20,669 bases of DNA. It comes from a virus. Each line of letters starts with the position of its first letter. The stretch's first letter is position 1. The notes under the pieces are model-generated. The model was not told the DNA's origin, made no database searches, and was given only the letters and a program-made list of their open reading frames with translations. Both the position numbers and the translations under genes were made by a program. The DNA is taken from positions 1-20,669 of the IMG/VR virus record IMGVR_UViG_3300046001_006151; one strand, given 5' to 3'. Shown here one piece after another: positions 1-5,875 of this stretch.

Positions 1-178
1 AGGCGCCGCACTTCTCTCTAGCCATCATATGTAGCGTTTGCTCTACAGCGCAATACTGTGTAGTATAAACAAAGCTGTCTACGATCTCTCCAATCGTCAT
101 ATAGAGGCCGACTCCGTCTACGATAGCTCTGATTTTCTGCGAGTTCTTGAACCCTTTGATCACTGCCGCTCTACGCAT
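1..178 (-). CDS. Partial hypothetical phage protein (N-terminal 59 residues)
   Basis: An open frame starts with ATG at 178 and runs off the left edge of the window, so only the first 59 residues are visible. The start is well supported by AAGGGG five bases upstream and by a complete sigma70-type promoter 33 bases further up. The N-terminus is basic (MRRAAVIKGFKN), followed by a region that could form helices (IRAIVDGVGLYMTIGEIVD) and two cysteines near residues 43 and 57. I do not recognise the family. It is the first gene of the last promoter unit in the window. Function unknown. Confidence 0.7.
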   Translation of the reverse strand, partial: MRRAAVIKGFKNSQKIRAIVDGVGLYMTIGEIVDSFVYTTQYCAVEQTLHMMAREKCGA

Positions 179-210
179 AACTGCCCCTTTTCTTTATTGT
201 CTATACCGCT

Positions 211-239
211 ATTATAGCACAGTTTGACCAAAAAGTCAA
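211..239 (-). promoter_or_regulatory. Sigma70-type promoter P1 (extended -10)
   Basis: On the minus strand there is TTGACT (234-239), a 17-bp spacer and TATAAT (211-216). TGC directly before the -10 makes an extended -10 element. A TATAGACAA box follows at 197-205, shared with promoters P2 and P3, and then the ribosome binding site of the partial gene starting at 178. The fit to the bacterial housekeeping consensus is nearly perfect, so host RNA polymerase should read it without phage factors. Confidence 0.9.
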
Positions 240-240
240 G

Positions 241-599
241 CATTTTGTTAGAGTAGATAGAGTTGTTAATATAATAAGTCTAGCTGCCGCCGTTGAGCGC
301 TAGAGTTGTTAGAACAATAATATTAATAAAAATATAATATAACAAGCATGCAACATCAAGTACATCGCGTACATCTACGAAAAGCTAGTACTCTACGCCC
401 TCTATACATTCTGACACTATATATGCTATTCTGTATAGGCTCGATTATTCCTTATGTTCTATATACTCTATATGCCATATCGATCTAATCTGTACTTTAA
501 CGTTGCTTTTTGCTTTTTGCCCCTTGAGAAGCCGCACTGTTGTTGACTTATTTTGATGCTATATTACGTTTTTTTCTTTTGTTCTACTGTGAGAATTTG
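241..599. other. AT-rich non-coding stretch
   Basis: About 360 bases without a convincing gene, the longest gap in the window. On the minus strand it has short direct repeats (AACAACTCTA ending near 245-265 and 300-315) and an A-rich stretch with GCAAAAA repeated near 505-525. The only frame of note is a 21-codon hydrophobic ORF at 309-374 without a ribosome binding site. No tRNA-like fold or strong rho-independent terminator was seen. It separates the end of the P2 gene cluster from promoter P1 and may be a long 3' untranslated or regulatory region. Confidence 0.5.
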
Positions 600-884
600 T
601 TAGATGTATCGATCTATATGTAGACCGGAGTACGTAGCATACTTTAACAAACTGTTCTCGTATTGGTTTGATGTGTGCCAGTATAGGTTGATTAGTTCTG
701 TGTCTTTCATGTACGTGTAATTACGTTGAAGACGGTGGGATTCTTGTAGTGCTTTTAAATTAAATGCTTCATTGCTGTACTTTACCATATCATCCTCATG
801 CTTGTGAGAGTTGATACGTTTTGTCTGTTCTCCTGCTTGTGCTACATTGTTTAGTAGCGACATTGGTATCTTATGTATTATCAT
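600..884 (-). CDS. Hypothetical protein, 94 aa
   Basis: Ninety-four residues, charged and mostly hydrophilic, with no signal peptide or membrane segment. The middle is rich in His, Lys and Glu, and the C-terminal half is tyrosine-rich (LINLYWHTSNQYENSLLKYA). The ATG at 884 has only a weak AAGG about 13 bases upstream; an internal ATG at residue 8 is the alternative start. It is the last gene of the cluster fed by promoter P2 and follows the 52-aa gene after a 22-base gap. I do not recognise a family. Being downstream of a run of tightly linked genes supports it being real. Confidence 0.6.
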   Translation of the reverse strand: MIIHKIPMSLLNNVAQAGEQTKRINSHKHEDDMVKYSNEAFNLKALQESHRLQRNYTYMKDTELINLYWHTSNQYENSLLKYATYSGLHIDRYI

Positions 885-906
885 TTATTCGTACGTTACC
901 TTGTTA

Positions 907-1065
907 CTAATAGTTTACGCAAATCCAGAATGGTCCGAGGTTTAACGTGATCCAGTCACCGTCATAGTAATTATGGTACACGCCGAATTTAGATTTACCC
1001 CATTGTCGGCCTGCGGACCAGGCACCGTGTCTTACTAGATAGTAGATATGATTCCAAATACTCAT
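907..1065 (-). CDS. Small Trp/Tyr-rich phage protein, 52 aa
   Basis: Encodes 52 residues starting MSIWNHIYYLVRHGAW and ending GPFWICVNY. It is very rich in aromatic residues (five Trp, six Tyr) with two HG/HN-type motifs and a YYDGDW segment. The ATG overlaps the stop of the upstream gene (ATGA at 1062-1065), which indicates translational coupling. The composition is unlike random sequence, and similar YYDG...GPFW proteins occur, from memory, in T4-like marine phages. Function unknown; no membrane segment or signal is evident. Confidence 0.75.
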   Translation of the reverse strand: MSIWNHIYYLVRHGAWSAGRQWGKSKFGVYHNYYDGDWITLNLGPFWICVNY

Positions 1066-1199
1066 CGCTTGCTCTGTTCGTAGTCTACTGCGATTTCCTG
1101 TATCGAATACATTGCCTTATCTAGAATCTTTGCTACTCCGCTGAATCCTAGCTGAGATACAATAATTCCGAATATGGTACCTATGATGAAATTTCCCAT
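1062..1199 (-). CDS. Small membrane protein, 45 aa
   Basis: Forty-five residues with one hydrophobic segment at about 4-16 (FIIGTIFGIIVSQ), then GFSGVAKILDKA and a charged tail. The arrangement of a short helix followed by GFSGVA resembles a small protein I recall from many T4-like marine phages, whose function is unknown. The ATG shares one base with the TAA of the upstream gene (TAATG), and its own TGA overlaps the next ATG, so it sits in a coupled chain. Likely an inner-membrane peptide with the C-terminus in the cytoplasm or periplasm. Confidence 0.75.
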   Translation of the reverse strand: MGNFIIGTIFGIIVSQLGFSGVAKILDKAMYSIQEIAVDYEQSKR

Positions 1200-1441
1200 T
1201 AGTATCTTACCCAGTTGTCAGTGTTCGTTTTCTTCTGTACTTTTACTTCTTGCTGTAAATATGCGTCAGGCATACACTTGAAGGTACCGTAGATACTGTA
1301 GTATTGCGCCGAGAGGTCTACGAAAGCTTGTTGGCAGGCTTTGTTGGATTCATACGTTCCCAGATACTTCCAGTCACCGTGCTCTGTTCCAGTAACAGTT
1401 GAGATTGACATGGACCACATGAGTAGTATATGCGGTATCAT
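1199..1441 (-). CDS. Possible exported small protein, 80 aa
   Basis: Eighty residues. The N-terminus MIPHILLMWSMSISTVTG is hydrophobic and could act as a signal peptide, followed by a polar domain with two cysteines (about residues 36 and 56) that could form one disulfide after export. The Trp/Tyr/Cys pattern (GDWKYLGTYESNKACQQAF) looks like small secreted proteins in which a Cys follows a Y-x-S segment. The start overlaps the stop of the upstream gene by ATGA. Internal Met8 or Met11 could also serve as start, which would shorten the signal. Family not recognised. Confidence 0.65.
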   Translation of the reverse strand: MIPHILLMWSMSISTVTGTEHGDWKYLGTYESNKACQQAFVDLSAQYYSIYGTFKCMPDAYLQQEVKVQKKTNTDNWVRY

Positions 1442-1551
1442 AATGTACTTAGTACCATCTTAGCCAGCATCATTCCGAAACCGATTAGCGAAATACTGGC
1501 GCAAAAAATAATAAAAACAAATGTAGTAATGAACATAATATTATCTGTCAT
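1438..1551 (-). CDS. Single-helix membrane peptide, 37 aa
   Basis: Thirty-seven residues starting MTDNIMFITTF with one long hydrophobic segment at about 5-32. I chose the ATG at 1551, preceded by a purine-rich GAAGAAGAAAAAC stretch. The same frame is open up to 1635, but that part is a shadow of the upstream PGDYG-type gene and would give a long basic N-terminus. The stop overlaps the next ATG (ATGA). It is probably one of several tiny membrane proteins in this cluster. Function unknown. Confidence 0.55.
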   Translation of the reverse strand: MTDNIMFITTFVFIIFCASISLIGFGMMLAKMVLSTL

Positions 1552-1570
1552 ATCAATTAGTTTTTCTTCT

Positions 1571-1795
1571 TCATTCAACCCAATTATAAGTCTTTTCAAA
1601 GATTTCTTCATCGCAGATATACAGTTCTCCATCAATACCTTGCATCAGGTAATCACCAGGCTTACCTTGCTTATAGTTACCTTCAAGTGTATTGACACGA
1701 AACTCTTCACCAATTTGTTTAGCATGAATAACAATAGGTCGTTTCATGCAACGATTCATTCCTCTTACTGATTCAAATGTATCAAATGTTTTCAT
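1571..1795 (-). CDS. PGDYG-type phage protein, 74 aa
   Basis: Seventy-four residues. The C-terminal half carries PGDYLMQGIDGELYICDEEIF and ends YNWVE, the pattern of the small PGDYG family (named after its Pro-Gly-Asp-Tyr-Gly motif; Leu replaces the last Gly here) found in phages and bacteria. The family function is not established. The ATG at 1795 has AGAGAGG eight bases upstream, a good ribosome binding site, and overlaps the 3' end of the gene at 1782-1943 by 14 bases. Met18 is an alternative start that would remove a variable N-terminus. Confidence 0.75.
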   Translation of the reverse strand: MKTFDTFESVRGMNRCMKRPIVIHAKQIGEEFRVNTLEGNYKQGKPGDYLMQGIDGELYICDEEIFEKTYNWVE

Positions 1796-1943
1796 TACGT
1801 AACCTCTCTATCTCAATTGCTGCTTCTTCTAACAAATCTGCAATACGATCTGGTCGACCTTCCTGTACAGACTTACGATCTACAATCTGCCTACGGATCT
1901 CAGCTCTCTTACGCAGCCTGTATACTATGTCGTCTTCGTTCAT
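1782..1943 (-). CDS. Small charged helical protein, 53 aa
   Basis: Encodes 53 residues, MNEDDIVYRLRKRAEIRR at the start and IADLLEEAAIEIERLRNENI at the end. It is strongly charged with a heptad-like pattern in the last 25 residues, suggesting a short coiled coil. Peptides with an ADLLEEAA-EIERLR end are common in phages, with unknown role. The ATG shares a base with the TAA of the upstream gene (TAATG). No other domain can be seen. Confidence 0.75.
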   Translation of the reverse strand: MNEDDIVYRLRKRAEIRRQIVDRKSVQEGRPDRIADLLEEAAIEIERLRNENI

Positions 1944-2092
1944 TATGCTGGTTCTAGTTCACGTATGCGTGCCGAAAGTTCTCGGCGCTGCCCGTCAATC
2001 CTAGCATTGGTTTCCTCATCAAAACAACCAGCTACTTCATCTAAATTAATGAGTGCGTTATACAACGTATCAAGTAATTCTTGGTCCACCAT
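1943..2092 (-). CDS. Small acidic helical protein, 49 aa
   Basis: Forty-nine residues starting MVDQELLDTLYNALINLDEV and ending RELSARIRELEPA; predicted helical and amphipathic. ATG at 2092 has a clear GGAG seven to eight bases upstream, and it is the first gene after promoter P2. Like its downstream neighbour it ends in a heptad-like charged helix, so the two might pair, which is inference only. Family not recognised. Confidence 0.75.
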   Translation of the reverse strand: MVDQELLDTLYNALINLDEVAGCFDEETNARIDGQRRELSARIRELEPA

Positions 2093-2127
2093 AGTAATCA
2101 CTCCGTTTCTTCATTGTCTATATGCAT

Positions 2128-2156
2128 ATTATAGCATAGTTTGGAAGAAAAGTCAA
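2128..2156 (-). promoter_or_regulatory. Sigma70-type promoter P2 (extended -10)
   Basis: TTGACT (2151-2156), 17-bp spacer, TATAAT (2128-2133), with TGC immediately upstream of the -10. The TATAGACAA box lies at 2114-2122, five bases past the -10. The 22 bases at 2141-2162 are identical to those around the -35 of P3 (5325-5346). It starts the cluster running from 2092 down to 600, and its -35 is only 14 bases beyond the stop codon of the preceding gene. Confidence 0.92.
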
Positions 2157-2170
2157 GCAAAAGATGATCG

Positions 2171-2356
2171 TTAATCTAGTACGGGTTCTATACGTTTTGG
2201 TTGTTCAAAATTGGCATCGTTGCGAATTTCTAGTATAGTATGGGTGATCGTAAAAAATACGAAGAGGAGAGCGCAGGCTAGAATATTGCCTGCGCTTAGG
2301 GCGAACGTCATGCTAGAGAGAAATACTAAAAAATTAAGTAGAACAAGTTTGGTCAT
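2171..2356 (-). CDS. Small two-helix membrane protein, 61 aa
   Basis: Sixty-one residues. The first 40 are hydrophobic and can form two short membrane helices (about 4-20 and 23-42) separated by an AG turn, followed by a polar tail ending in EPVLD. ATG at 2356 has GTGAG about 9 bases upstream. It is the last gene of the P3 cluster, downstream of the large modular protein, and ends 14 bases before the P2 -35 box. The arrangement could suit a holin-like or other membrane peptide, but there is no specific evidence for that. Confidence 0.65.
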   Translation of the reverse strand: MTKLVLLNFLVFLSSMTFALSAGNILACALLFVFFTITHTILEIRNDANFEQPKRIEPVLD

Positions 2357-2403
2357 TATAAAATCTCACTTAGGTTATGTAGATTGCTTCTCTTTAGTTT
2401 GTA

Positions 2404-3888
2404 CTACTTTGTATCAACATCTTGTTTACTATGCATTAGGTAATCATGGACCGAATCAAGATAATCAGATGCCGTAGTTAGTTTAGATTGTACCCAACCA
2501 TCCAACTGCTTTTTATCATCCATAATTTTAACTAGACCGGTTGCCTGGTCAATCATTCTGTTTAATTGACCTTTAGCCATACTACCTTCATCATCAACTT
2601 CTTCGTTGGCAGTTTTGAGTGCTTGCTGTACTCTTGGATGATTAGATAGATTCTTTTTAATTTTTTCTAATGTACTTACTGCACCGGTCATATTACCACC
2701 GGCATATCTTTTATCTTTTACTACCCCAACAGCCATTTTAATGTCTTTGCTGGTAATAGCTTCTTCTAGTTCAGCTTCTTCAGTAGCATACCGTTTTTGT
2801 ATTTTACTCATGGCTTGCATTTGACCTTTCATACGCTTCTCACGCGTATTAAGATCTGGAATAGCACTAACATACTTACCTGCATCTAAACTTTTTGATG
2901 CTCTTACACCAGCTTCTAAACCACTTTTTCCTGCTTTAGTGTGATAGCGAAGTAATGTACCGGTTTTTAATTCGTCTATTTGTTCTTGCTCTTCAGCTAC
3001 CTTAGGTTTAGCAGTTTGACTTTTGAACCATTTTATGTCTCTATCCATTTGATCGTCAGGACTTACTCTTGCGCTGCCATCTGGGGCAGGTGTTGCCATT
3101 TTTGCGGCGGTTGCTGCTCGACGATCATCTCTTTGTGCTGGAGTTTCTGCTGCTCGTTTGGCGGCTGTTTTATCTCGCATAGCTTTTATGCTAGCGTCAG
3201 CGTCTTTTTCAAAATCGTATGAATTTATATCTTCTTTAGTCAAACGATCAACTGCTTTTGCAATACCTTTTTGACGTTTTTCACCACGCGCATAGTCATT
3301 TTTATGACCATGATACTCTTGGTCTCTGCCTGCCTCTTCAGCATCTTGTGCTGCTTTCTTAACATAAGAACCCAATGTAGACTTTTTCAGTTCATCGATC
3401 TGCTCAGCTTCACTAACCCCAGTATCTTTATCCGCACCTTGTAGCTTTTTCGCTCCGTAACTAAATGGGCCAGCCTCCTCACCCATTGCTTCCATCTTAC
3501 CTAATTTGTCTTTGATTTTGTTGATATACGCTTGATGAACTTTTACCTTTTCGCTATCGCCTTCGCCTTTTGCAGCAATCGCGGAACGGGTATGTCTAGA
3601 CATTGCGTCTCTTAGTTCTTGTTTAGTATCTCTGGCTTCATGTACACCTCGACCAAGATCTATTGATTTTTCGTGATGGTAGTCTGCTTTATCAGCGTGT
3701 TTATCTGCTGTAGCGCTTCTACCTTTTGATTCGTGCCATTGAGACAATTCATCGTGGTATTCGGACATATGAGCGTGGAATGATGCCATTTTACCGTTGG
3801 CATCTGCATCATTTGCCTTAGAAAGATGTTCTTCAGCCTTTGCATAATGGCCGGTTTCTTCTCTAATTTGCTTAAAATTTCTCATGCC
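2404..3888 (-). CDS. Large modular protein with EQIDEL repeats, possibly virion-associated
   Basis: About 494 residues, highly charged and predicted mostly helical, with no membrane segment. The ATG at 3888 was chosen because CAGGGA lies upstream, rather than the in-frame start at 3906. From the N-terminus: a His-rich helical region (about 10-70), a charged linker, then two copies of an acidic-plus-helix motif: SEAEQIDELKKSTLGSYVKK at about 158 and EEQEQIDELKTGTLLRYHTK at about 298. Near 380 comes KDIKMAVGVVKDKRYAGGN, and near 460 LDGWVQSKLTTASDYLDSVH. I have seen such modules mixed in proteins of T4-like marine phages, sometimes annotated as head or scaffold-associated, so a virion or core role is possible but unproven. 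One LEE/A site near 374 fits the T4 prohead protease consensus. A GATAAATA late-type motif sits upstream. Confidence 0.8.
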   Translation of the reverse strand, partial: GMRNFKQIREETGHYAKAEEHLSKANDADANGKMASFHAHMSEYHDELSQWHESKGRSATADKHADKADYHHEKSIDLGRGVHEARDTKQELRDAMSRHTRSAIAAKGEGDSEKVKVHQAYINKIKDKLGKMEAMGEEAGPFSYGAKKLQGADKDTGVSEAEQIDELKKSTLGSYVKKAAQDAEEAGRDQEYHGHKNDYARGEKRQKGIAKAVDRLTKEDINSYDFEKDADASIKAMRDKTAAKRAAETPAQRDDRRAATAAKMATPAPDGSARVSPDDQMDRDIKWFKSQTAKPKVAEEQEQIDELKTGTLLRYHTKAGKSGLEAGVRASKSLDAGKYVSAIPDLNTREKRMKGQMQAMSKIQKRYATEEAELEEAITSKDIKMAVGVVKDKRYAGGNMTGAVSTLEKIKKNLSNHPRVQQALKTANEEVDDEGSMAKGQLNRMIDQATGLVKIMDDKKQLDGWVQSKLTTASDYLDSVHDYLMHSKQDVDTK

Positions 3889-3906
3889 GATCCCTGTAAA
3901 TAACAA

Positions 3907-3914
3907 TATTTATC
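3907..3914 (-). promoter_or_regulatory. Possible T4-like late promoter (GATAAATA)
   Basis: GATAAATA on the minus strand, ending 18 bases upstream of the ATG at 3888 and matching the NATAAATA form of late promoters known in T4-like cyanophages. It lies in the short gap between the 55-aa gene and the large modular protein. With eight bases in AT-rich DNA chance is a real alternative; the position is the main support. Confidence 0.4.
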
Positions 3915-3933
3915 GGTTTAGAATATTTAAAGA

Positions 3934-4101
3934 TTATACAAGTTCTTCAAGGATGCCGAGGCATTCTGCTAATACAATACAAATGCCAGCTAACCAAACA
4001 TTTCCTAGCATCAATACACCACCAGCAAATATACGAACAGCACTCTTACCTATACTGACCCAGAAGTGGCCTCGACTCGTATCCTTCGGTTGTATTTCCA
4101 T
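3934..4101 (-). CDS. Small membrane protein, 55 aa
   Basis: Encodes 55 residues starting MEIQPKDTSRGHFWVSIGKS with a hydrophobic stretch from about 21 to 47 that can span the membrane once, ending AECLGILEELV. Proteins of this shape (HFW...GKS...AE.LGI.EEL) recur, from memory, in T4-like marine phages; function unknown. The ATG shares one base with the TAA of the upstream gene. Too short for a 60-codon cutoff and easily missed. Confidence 0.75.
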   Translation of the reverse strand: MEIQPKDTSRGHFWVSIGKSAVRIFAGGVLMLGNVWLAGICIVLAECLGILEELV

Positions 4102-4406
4102 TATGGTGTCTCCATGTTAGCTAAACTAGCGCCATTATTAAATGCTTCATTGATATCGGCACTAAGCATTTGTAATATGCCGTTATCCTGTATCGAAAAT
4201 CTATCGTTGATTTCAGATATGATATGAACAAGCATAGCATGCTGAGCTAGATCAACCGCACCGCCAGGGTGTCGCATAGTCTCCCAAATTACCGAAGTAC
4301 ATTCTTTTGCTACAGACTGAGCAAACTGTTCCAGACATGATGTTGCTACCCATTTACCCGAAACATCTTTCATCAATTGATCCGATAACCTATCAATAGA
4401 ACTCAT
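4101..4406 (-). CDS. Hypothetical phage protein, 101 aa
   Basis: About 101 residues from the ATG at 4406, which overlaps the TGA of the upstream gene as ATGA; an in-frame TTG six bases earlier is less likely. The sequence is helical with motifs LEQFAQSVAKECTSVIWETM and a later INDRFSIQDNG. The arrangement of ERFA/EQFA followed by ECxxV resembles a small protein frequent in T4-like marine phages with no known role. No membrane or metal-binding motif stands out. Confidence 0.75.
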   Translation of the reverse strand: MSSIDRLSDQLMKDVSGKWVATSCLEQFAQSVAKECTSVIWETMRHPGGAVDLAQHAMLVHIISEINDRFSIQDNGILQMLSADINEAFNNGASLANMETP

Positions 4407-4576
4407 AGCCAAAGATACCCCGAATCGTCTTTTTTGTCTGGAGCAGGTTCCGGTGCGATAGGTACAGTGTTCGCTGAAGGAGGCGTCTCATTGCTGTTAG
4501 CTTTAACAATAACTACTGACTCATTAGTATGGAATGTTCGCTTTGCGACACCGACCATATCATTAGAATTTGTCAA
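4403..4576 (-). CDS. Small Pro-rich protein with TTG start, 57 aa
   Basis: The frame encodes 57 residues ending KKDDSGYLWL, with a Pro/Ala-rich linker (TPPSANTVPIAPEPAPDK). I chose the TTG at 4576 because TAGGAG lies six bases upstream; the first ATG would be at residue 7 (MVGVAKRTFHTNES) without a ribosome binding site. The gene overlaps the 3' end of the upstream membrane peptide gene by 14 bases and its TGA overlaps the next ATG. The DSGYLWL end may be a short interaction tail. Family unknown. Confidence 0.65.
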   Translation of the reverse strand: MTNSNDMVGVAKRTFHTNESVVIVKANSNETPPSANTVPIAPEPAPDKKDDSGYLWL

Positions 4577-4700
4577 TTGCAACTCCTAAAAGAAAAAGAA
4601 CACTGAACCATTCTGCGAATGTAAAATTCTGCAATATAGTTAAAGTCCTAGGAAATCTTGCATTCAAAAAAGAATTTAGTTTCCACATAATAGTACTCAT
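4563..4700 (-). CDS. Small membrane peptide, 45 aa
   Basis: Forty-five residues: a polar N-terminus (MSTIMWKLNSFLNARFPRT) and a hydrophobic C-terminal half with FAEWFSVLFLLGVAIDKF, probably one membrane helix at about 27-43. The ATG at 4700 shares a base with the TGA of the upstream gene (TGATG). Translational coupling on both sides supports it as real. Role unknown. Confidence 0.65.
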   Translation of the reverse strand: MSTIMWKLNSFLNARFPRTLTILQNFTFAEWFSVLFLLGVAIDKF

Positions 4701-5038
4701 CAATCTAATCTCGAATCGACAATTACTTTGATGCCCAGTTTAGCTCGAAGAACTCTAGCAAATGCGTAAGCACCTTCTTCTTTGATATCGATGTTCTGTA
4801 CATTGAGCTTACCTGGATTCCAAATTTGAATACCGCCACCGTATGCAGCCTTACCTTCGCCGATTGCTTTCAAATATCGAGCAACCTTGGATGTACCCGG
4901 TTTAACTGTAACCCAAGCAAATCCACACGACATACTGTCTCCGCCTAATCGGTCATACTCTTTTCGACTGGCTTCTTTGGCTGCTTCAAATGCTTGCACC
5001 ACTGCTGCTTCAATTGTAGTTGTATCAAGTGTAGTCAT
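4700..5038 (-). CDS. Conserved phage protein with SRLD end, 112 aa
   Basis: About 112 residues starting MTTLDTTTIEAAVVQAFEAA from the ATG at 5038, one base after the stop of the upstream gene; the longer frame to 5068 is within that gene. Motifs: a helical N-terminus, CGFAWVTVKPGTSKVARYLK, YGGGIQIWNP and a C-terminal VIVDSRLD. This pattern (CGFAWV, GGG.-WNP, SRLD) is one I recall from a protein common across large phages and T4-like phages, of unknown function. The compact conserved segments suggest an enzyme-like or nucleotide-binding fold but no catalytic motif is clear. Confidence 0.8.
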   Translation of the reverse strand: MTTLDTTTIEAAVVQAFEAAKEASRKEYDRLGGDSMSCGFAWVTVKPGTSKVARYLKAIGEGKAAYGGGIQIWNPGKLNVQNIDIKEEGAYAFARVLRAKLGIKVIVDSRLD

Positions 5039-5039
5039 A

Positions 5040-5282
5040 TTATTTACCATAAAAGTTATAATCTTCATCTGTACCCATACCTGCAGAGCTCATTGCAGTA
5101 TCAAAATCACCATCCATACTATCATCATACTCGTCGATGTCATCAATCATATCATTCATGTACATCATTTCTCGAACTTCATCTTCCGACAAATACTGCG
5201 CAAAGGCAGAGATAACCATATTCTTATCAAGCATACCATCGTCAATCATTTGCAGCAATTTTGCAGTATATTCTCTAGTCAT
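5040..5282 (-). CDS. Acidic hypothetical protein, 80 aa
   Basis: Eighty residues, strongly acidic in the second half (DDIDEYDDSMDGDFDTA). The N-terminal half is helical with an LSEDEVREMMYMND segment. The ATG at 5282 has GGAG seven bases upstream and this is the first gene after promoter P3, so it should be highly expressed early. The acidic character would suit a DNA mimic or a protein-binding adaptor, but that is only a thought. Similar LSEDEV proteins occur, from memory, in T4-like marine phages. Confidence 0.75.
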   Translation of the reverse strand: MTREYTAKLLQMIDDGMLDKNMVISAFAQYLSEDEVREMMYMNDMIDDIDEYDDSMDGDFDTAMSSAGMGTDEDYNFYGK

Positions 5283-5311
5283 CGTTTTCTCCTTGTCTAT
5301 ATTGTTTCATT

Positions 5312-5340
5312 ATTATAGCACATATTGGAAGAAAAGTCAA
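5312..5340 (-). promoter_or_regulatory. Sigma70-type promoter P3 (extended -10)
   Basis: TTGACT (5335-5340), 17-bp spacer, TATAAT (5312-5317), TGC before the -10. The TATAGACAA box is at 5293-5301, ten bases past the -10. The -35 region is identical to that of P2 over 22 bases (5325-5346). It drives the gene at 5282 and the chain down to about 2171. The -35 begins 14 bases after the preceding gene's stop. Confidence 0.92.
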
Positions 5341-5354
5341 GCAAAAAGATGTTA

Positions 5355-5537
5355 TTAATCTGCTATCCAATCAATGGTGATTCTGATGCTTCCGGTAGGA
5401 GTCTGATTCTCATCCTCAATCATTGCTATAAGAGCAGCATTTTGCTCCGGATCGAAGGCATTAGCAATGTCCTCGTCCATTTTTTCCATATCATCATGTT
5501 CCATTCTGTATTCTTTTTGGAAAAGCCTAATTGTCAT
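5355..5537 (-). CDS. Small acidic protein, 60 aa
   Basis: Sixty residues starting MTIRLFQKEYRMEHDDMEKM, with an acidic helical middle and a C-terminal GSIRITIDWIAD that looks like a beta strand. ATG at 5537 has GAGGTAA upstream and overlaps the end of the zinc-ribbon gene by 11 bases. It closes the P4 cluster, stopping 14 bases before the P3 -35. Family not recognised. Confidence 0.7.
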   Translation of the reverse strand: MTIRLFQKEYRMEHDDMEKMDEDIANAFDPEQNAALIAMIEDENQTPTGSIRITIDWIAD

Positions 5538-5730
5538 TACTTACCTCACATGTATTAGAATGATTTGTATATTTTGAACATTGTTTAGTTCTACACTCTG
5601 GGCATACTAGCGTATGCGTGCCATCATATGGTATCTGAAATGATGTACCATCTTGAACAAGTGTCATGTCTTTGTTGCATTCATAACACCAACACTTGTT
5701 TGCAATTATACGCTTACGCCACAGAGTCAT
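5527..5730 (-). CDS. Zinc-ribbon miniprotein, 67 aa
   Basis: Sixty-seven residues with two CxxC knuckles, CWCYEC near 13-18 and CPECRTKQC near 43-51, separated by about 25 residues; this is a zinc-ribbon layout. The tail has one more Cys (NTCEVSNDN). It overlaps the 3' end of the upstream zinc-ribbon gene by 17 bases. ATG at 5730 follows a purine-rich AAAAGAGAA. Zinc ribbons in phages often bind nucleic acid or RNA polymerase, but the target here is unknown. Confidence 0.75.
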   Translation of the reverse strand: MTLWRKRIIANKCWCYECNKDMTLVQDGTSFQIPYDGTHTLVCPECRTKQCSKYTNHSNTCEVSNDN

Positions 5731-5875
5731 CTTTAAATTCTCTTTTCTTTTTCTTAGGAAACTTAGTACACCATAGGCATTTACTAGATTTCGTATTGAA
5801 AAAATATAGATTAGTATCGAATCTAGTTTGACCGCATACTTTACATTTAAATATCTTTAGTTGCGGTTCTTTCAT
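5714..5875 (-). CDS. Zinc-ribbon miniprotein, 53 aa
   Basis: Fifty-three residues with CKVC at 11-14 and CLWC at 33-36, a four-Cys zinc ribbon, followed by a basic KKKKR patch that could contact nucleic acid. The frame is shorter than 60 codons. It overlaps the next zinc-ribbon gene. The start ATG at 5875 (MKEPQLKIFK) lacks a strong ribosome binding site but the Cys pattern and overlap make the frame convincing. Its neighbour has the same CxxC-CxxC plan, so the two may be an ancient duplication, though the sequences otherwise differ. Confidence 0.75.
   Translation of the reverse strand: MKEPQLKIFKCKVCGQTRFDTNLYFFNTKSSKCLWCTKFPKKKKREFKDDSVA

Noticed and set aside
1552-1635. N-terminal extension of the gene at 1438-1551
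   Set aside because: It lies fully inside the PGDYG-type gene, has no ribosome binding site and adds an ill-fitting basic segment.
2171-2356. Holin call for the two-helix membrane protein
   Set aside because: Two short helices fit, but it sits in the P3 cluster away from the hydrolase and no other evidence supports it.
1430-2477. Plus-strand open frames at 1430-1771, 1777-2004, 1965-2174 and 2211-2477
   Set aside because: They are antisense to well supported minus-strand genes with ribosome binding sites and overlaps, and have no start signals of their own.
3660-3845. Minus-strand frame inside the large modular protein
   Set aside because: It is in another frame of a strong gene and has no recognisable features.
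4887-5558. Plus-strand open frames at 4887-5318, 4994-5215, 5137-5358 and 5325-5558
   Set aside because: They cross promoter P3 and lie opposite several coupled minus-strand genes; the His/Ser-rich translation is typical of a shadow.
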